A DNA stretch of 5,825 nucleotides, taken from NCBI GenBank assembly GCA_937902605.1, contig CALFNC010000386.1:1-5825 (forward strand), written 5' to 3'. Origin of the DNA: an uncultured Acidobacteriota bacterium (lineage in GTDB: Bacteria > Acidobacteriota > Thermoanaerobaculia > UBA5066). Below, one piece after another: positions 5,776-5,825 of this stretch (position 1 is its first letter; every line of letters starts with the position of its first letter). The notes below the pieces were generated by a model. That model ran no database searches. It had not been told where the DNA came from and saw nothing but the letters and a program-made list of their open reading frames with translations. Made by a program: the position numbers and the translations under genes.

Positions 5776-5825
5776 AGATCGGAAGAGCACACGTCTGAAC
5801 TACAGTCACGCCAATATCTCGTATG
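5776..5825. other. Illumina TruSeq index adapter (index GCCAAT), non-genomic
   Basis: The last 50 bases follow the TruSeq indexed adapter: AGATCGGAAGAGCACACGTC begins at 5776, the constant part ends in CAGTCAC at 5803-5809, the six-base index GCCAAT (TruSeq index 6) lies at 5810-5815, and ATCTCGTATG closes at 5816-5825. I see one mismatch from the adapter as I know it, A instead of C at 5802. This is library-construction sequence, not DNA of the organism. It supplies the false C-terminus EIGRAHV and stop of the TPR gene. It also supplies the false starts of two minus-strand open frames (MCSSDL and MTVVQTCALPIS), which are adapter translations. Confidence 0.98.

Noticed and set aside
4851..5809. 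Minus-strand open frames starting MCSSDL and MTVVQTCALPIS
   Set aside because: Their starts lie inside the sequencing adapter, and the rest is antisense to the TPR gene.

Overview
This is a very GC-rich window (roughly two thirds or more G+C by eye) with strong third-position GC bias. It looks like the end of a contig from a Gram-negative bacterium. The gene set (EnvC-type activator, S41 family protein, YibQ-type deacetylase-like protein, MazG, a DUF1844 protein and a TPR/membrane/Cys-cluster protein) would fit Acidobacteriota or a deltaproteobacterial-type lineage. That placement is inferred from gene content only, and no rRNA or marker gene in the window settles it.

Layout. (1) 1-444 (+): C-terminal part of an EnvC-like LytM (M23) protein, cut by the window start. 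(2) 475-1728 (+): S41/C-terminal processing peptidase homologue with signal peptide and PDZ domain, in which both catalytic positions (Ser and Lys) are replaced by Gly and Ala. (3) 1725-2609 (+): YibQ/divergent polysaccharide deacetylase family, overlapping gene 2 by 4 nt. These three form a cell-envelope operon in the order envC-ctp-yibQ. (4) 2606-3454 (-): MazG, convergent with yibQ; both stop codons lie in one CTAG. (5) A 70-bp divergent intergenic region with a recognisable sigma-70-type promoter for gene 6. (6) 3525-3974 (+): DUF1844 protein. (7) 4077-5775 (+): a large membrane protein with TPRs and a six-cysteine cluster. Its signal peptide appears to be encoded upstream of the first canonical start, and its 3' end is lost at the contig end. 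(8) 5776-5825: not genomic. This is an Illumina TruSeq index adapter (index GCCAAT) left on the contig.

How the genes may work together. EnvC-type LytM proteins that lack the zinc ligands activate amidases for septal peptidoglycan splitting, usually under FtsEX. Here the neighbouring CtpA-like protein has also lost its active site, so the operon pairs two proteins with enzyme folds and no visible catalytic residues, plus a periplasm-facing deacetylase-like protein. A regulatory or scaffolding role in peptidoglycan remodelling is the natural inference. MazG (NTP pyrophosphohydrolase) is an unrelated housekeeping function. The DUF1844 and TPR proteins have no known biochemical role that I can assign.

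No mobile element, CRISPR array, tRNA, rRNA or convincing terminator was seen. The most notable points are the inactive-looking S41 protein, the missing canonical start of the TPR gene, and the adapter that creates a false end for that gene and false ORFs on the opposite strand.
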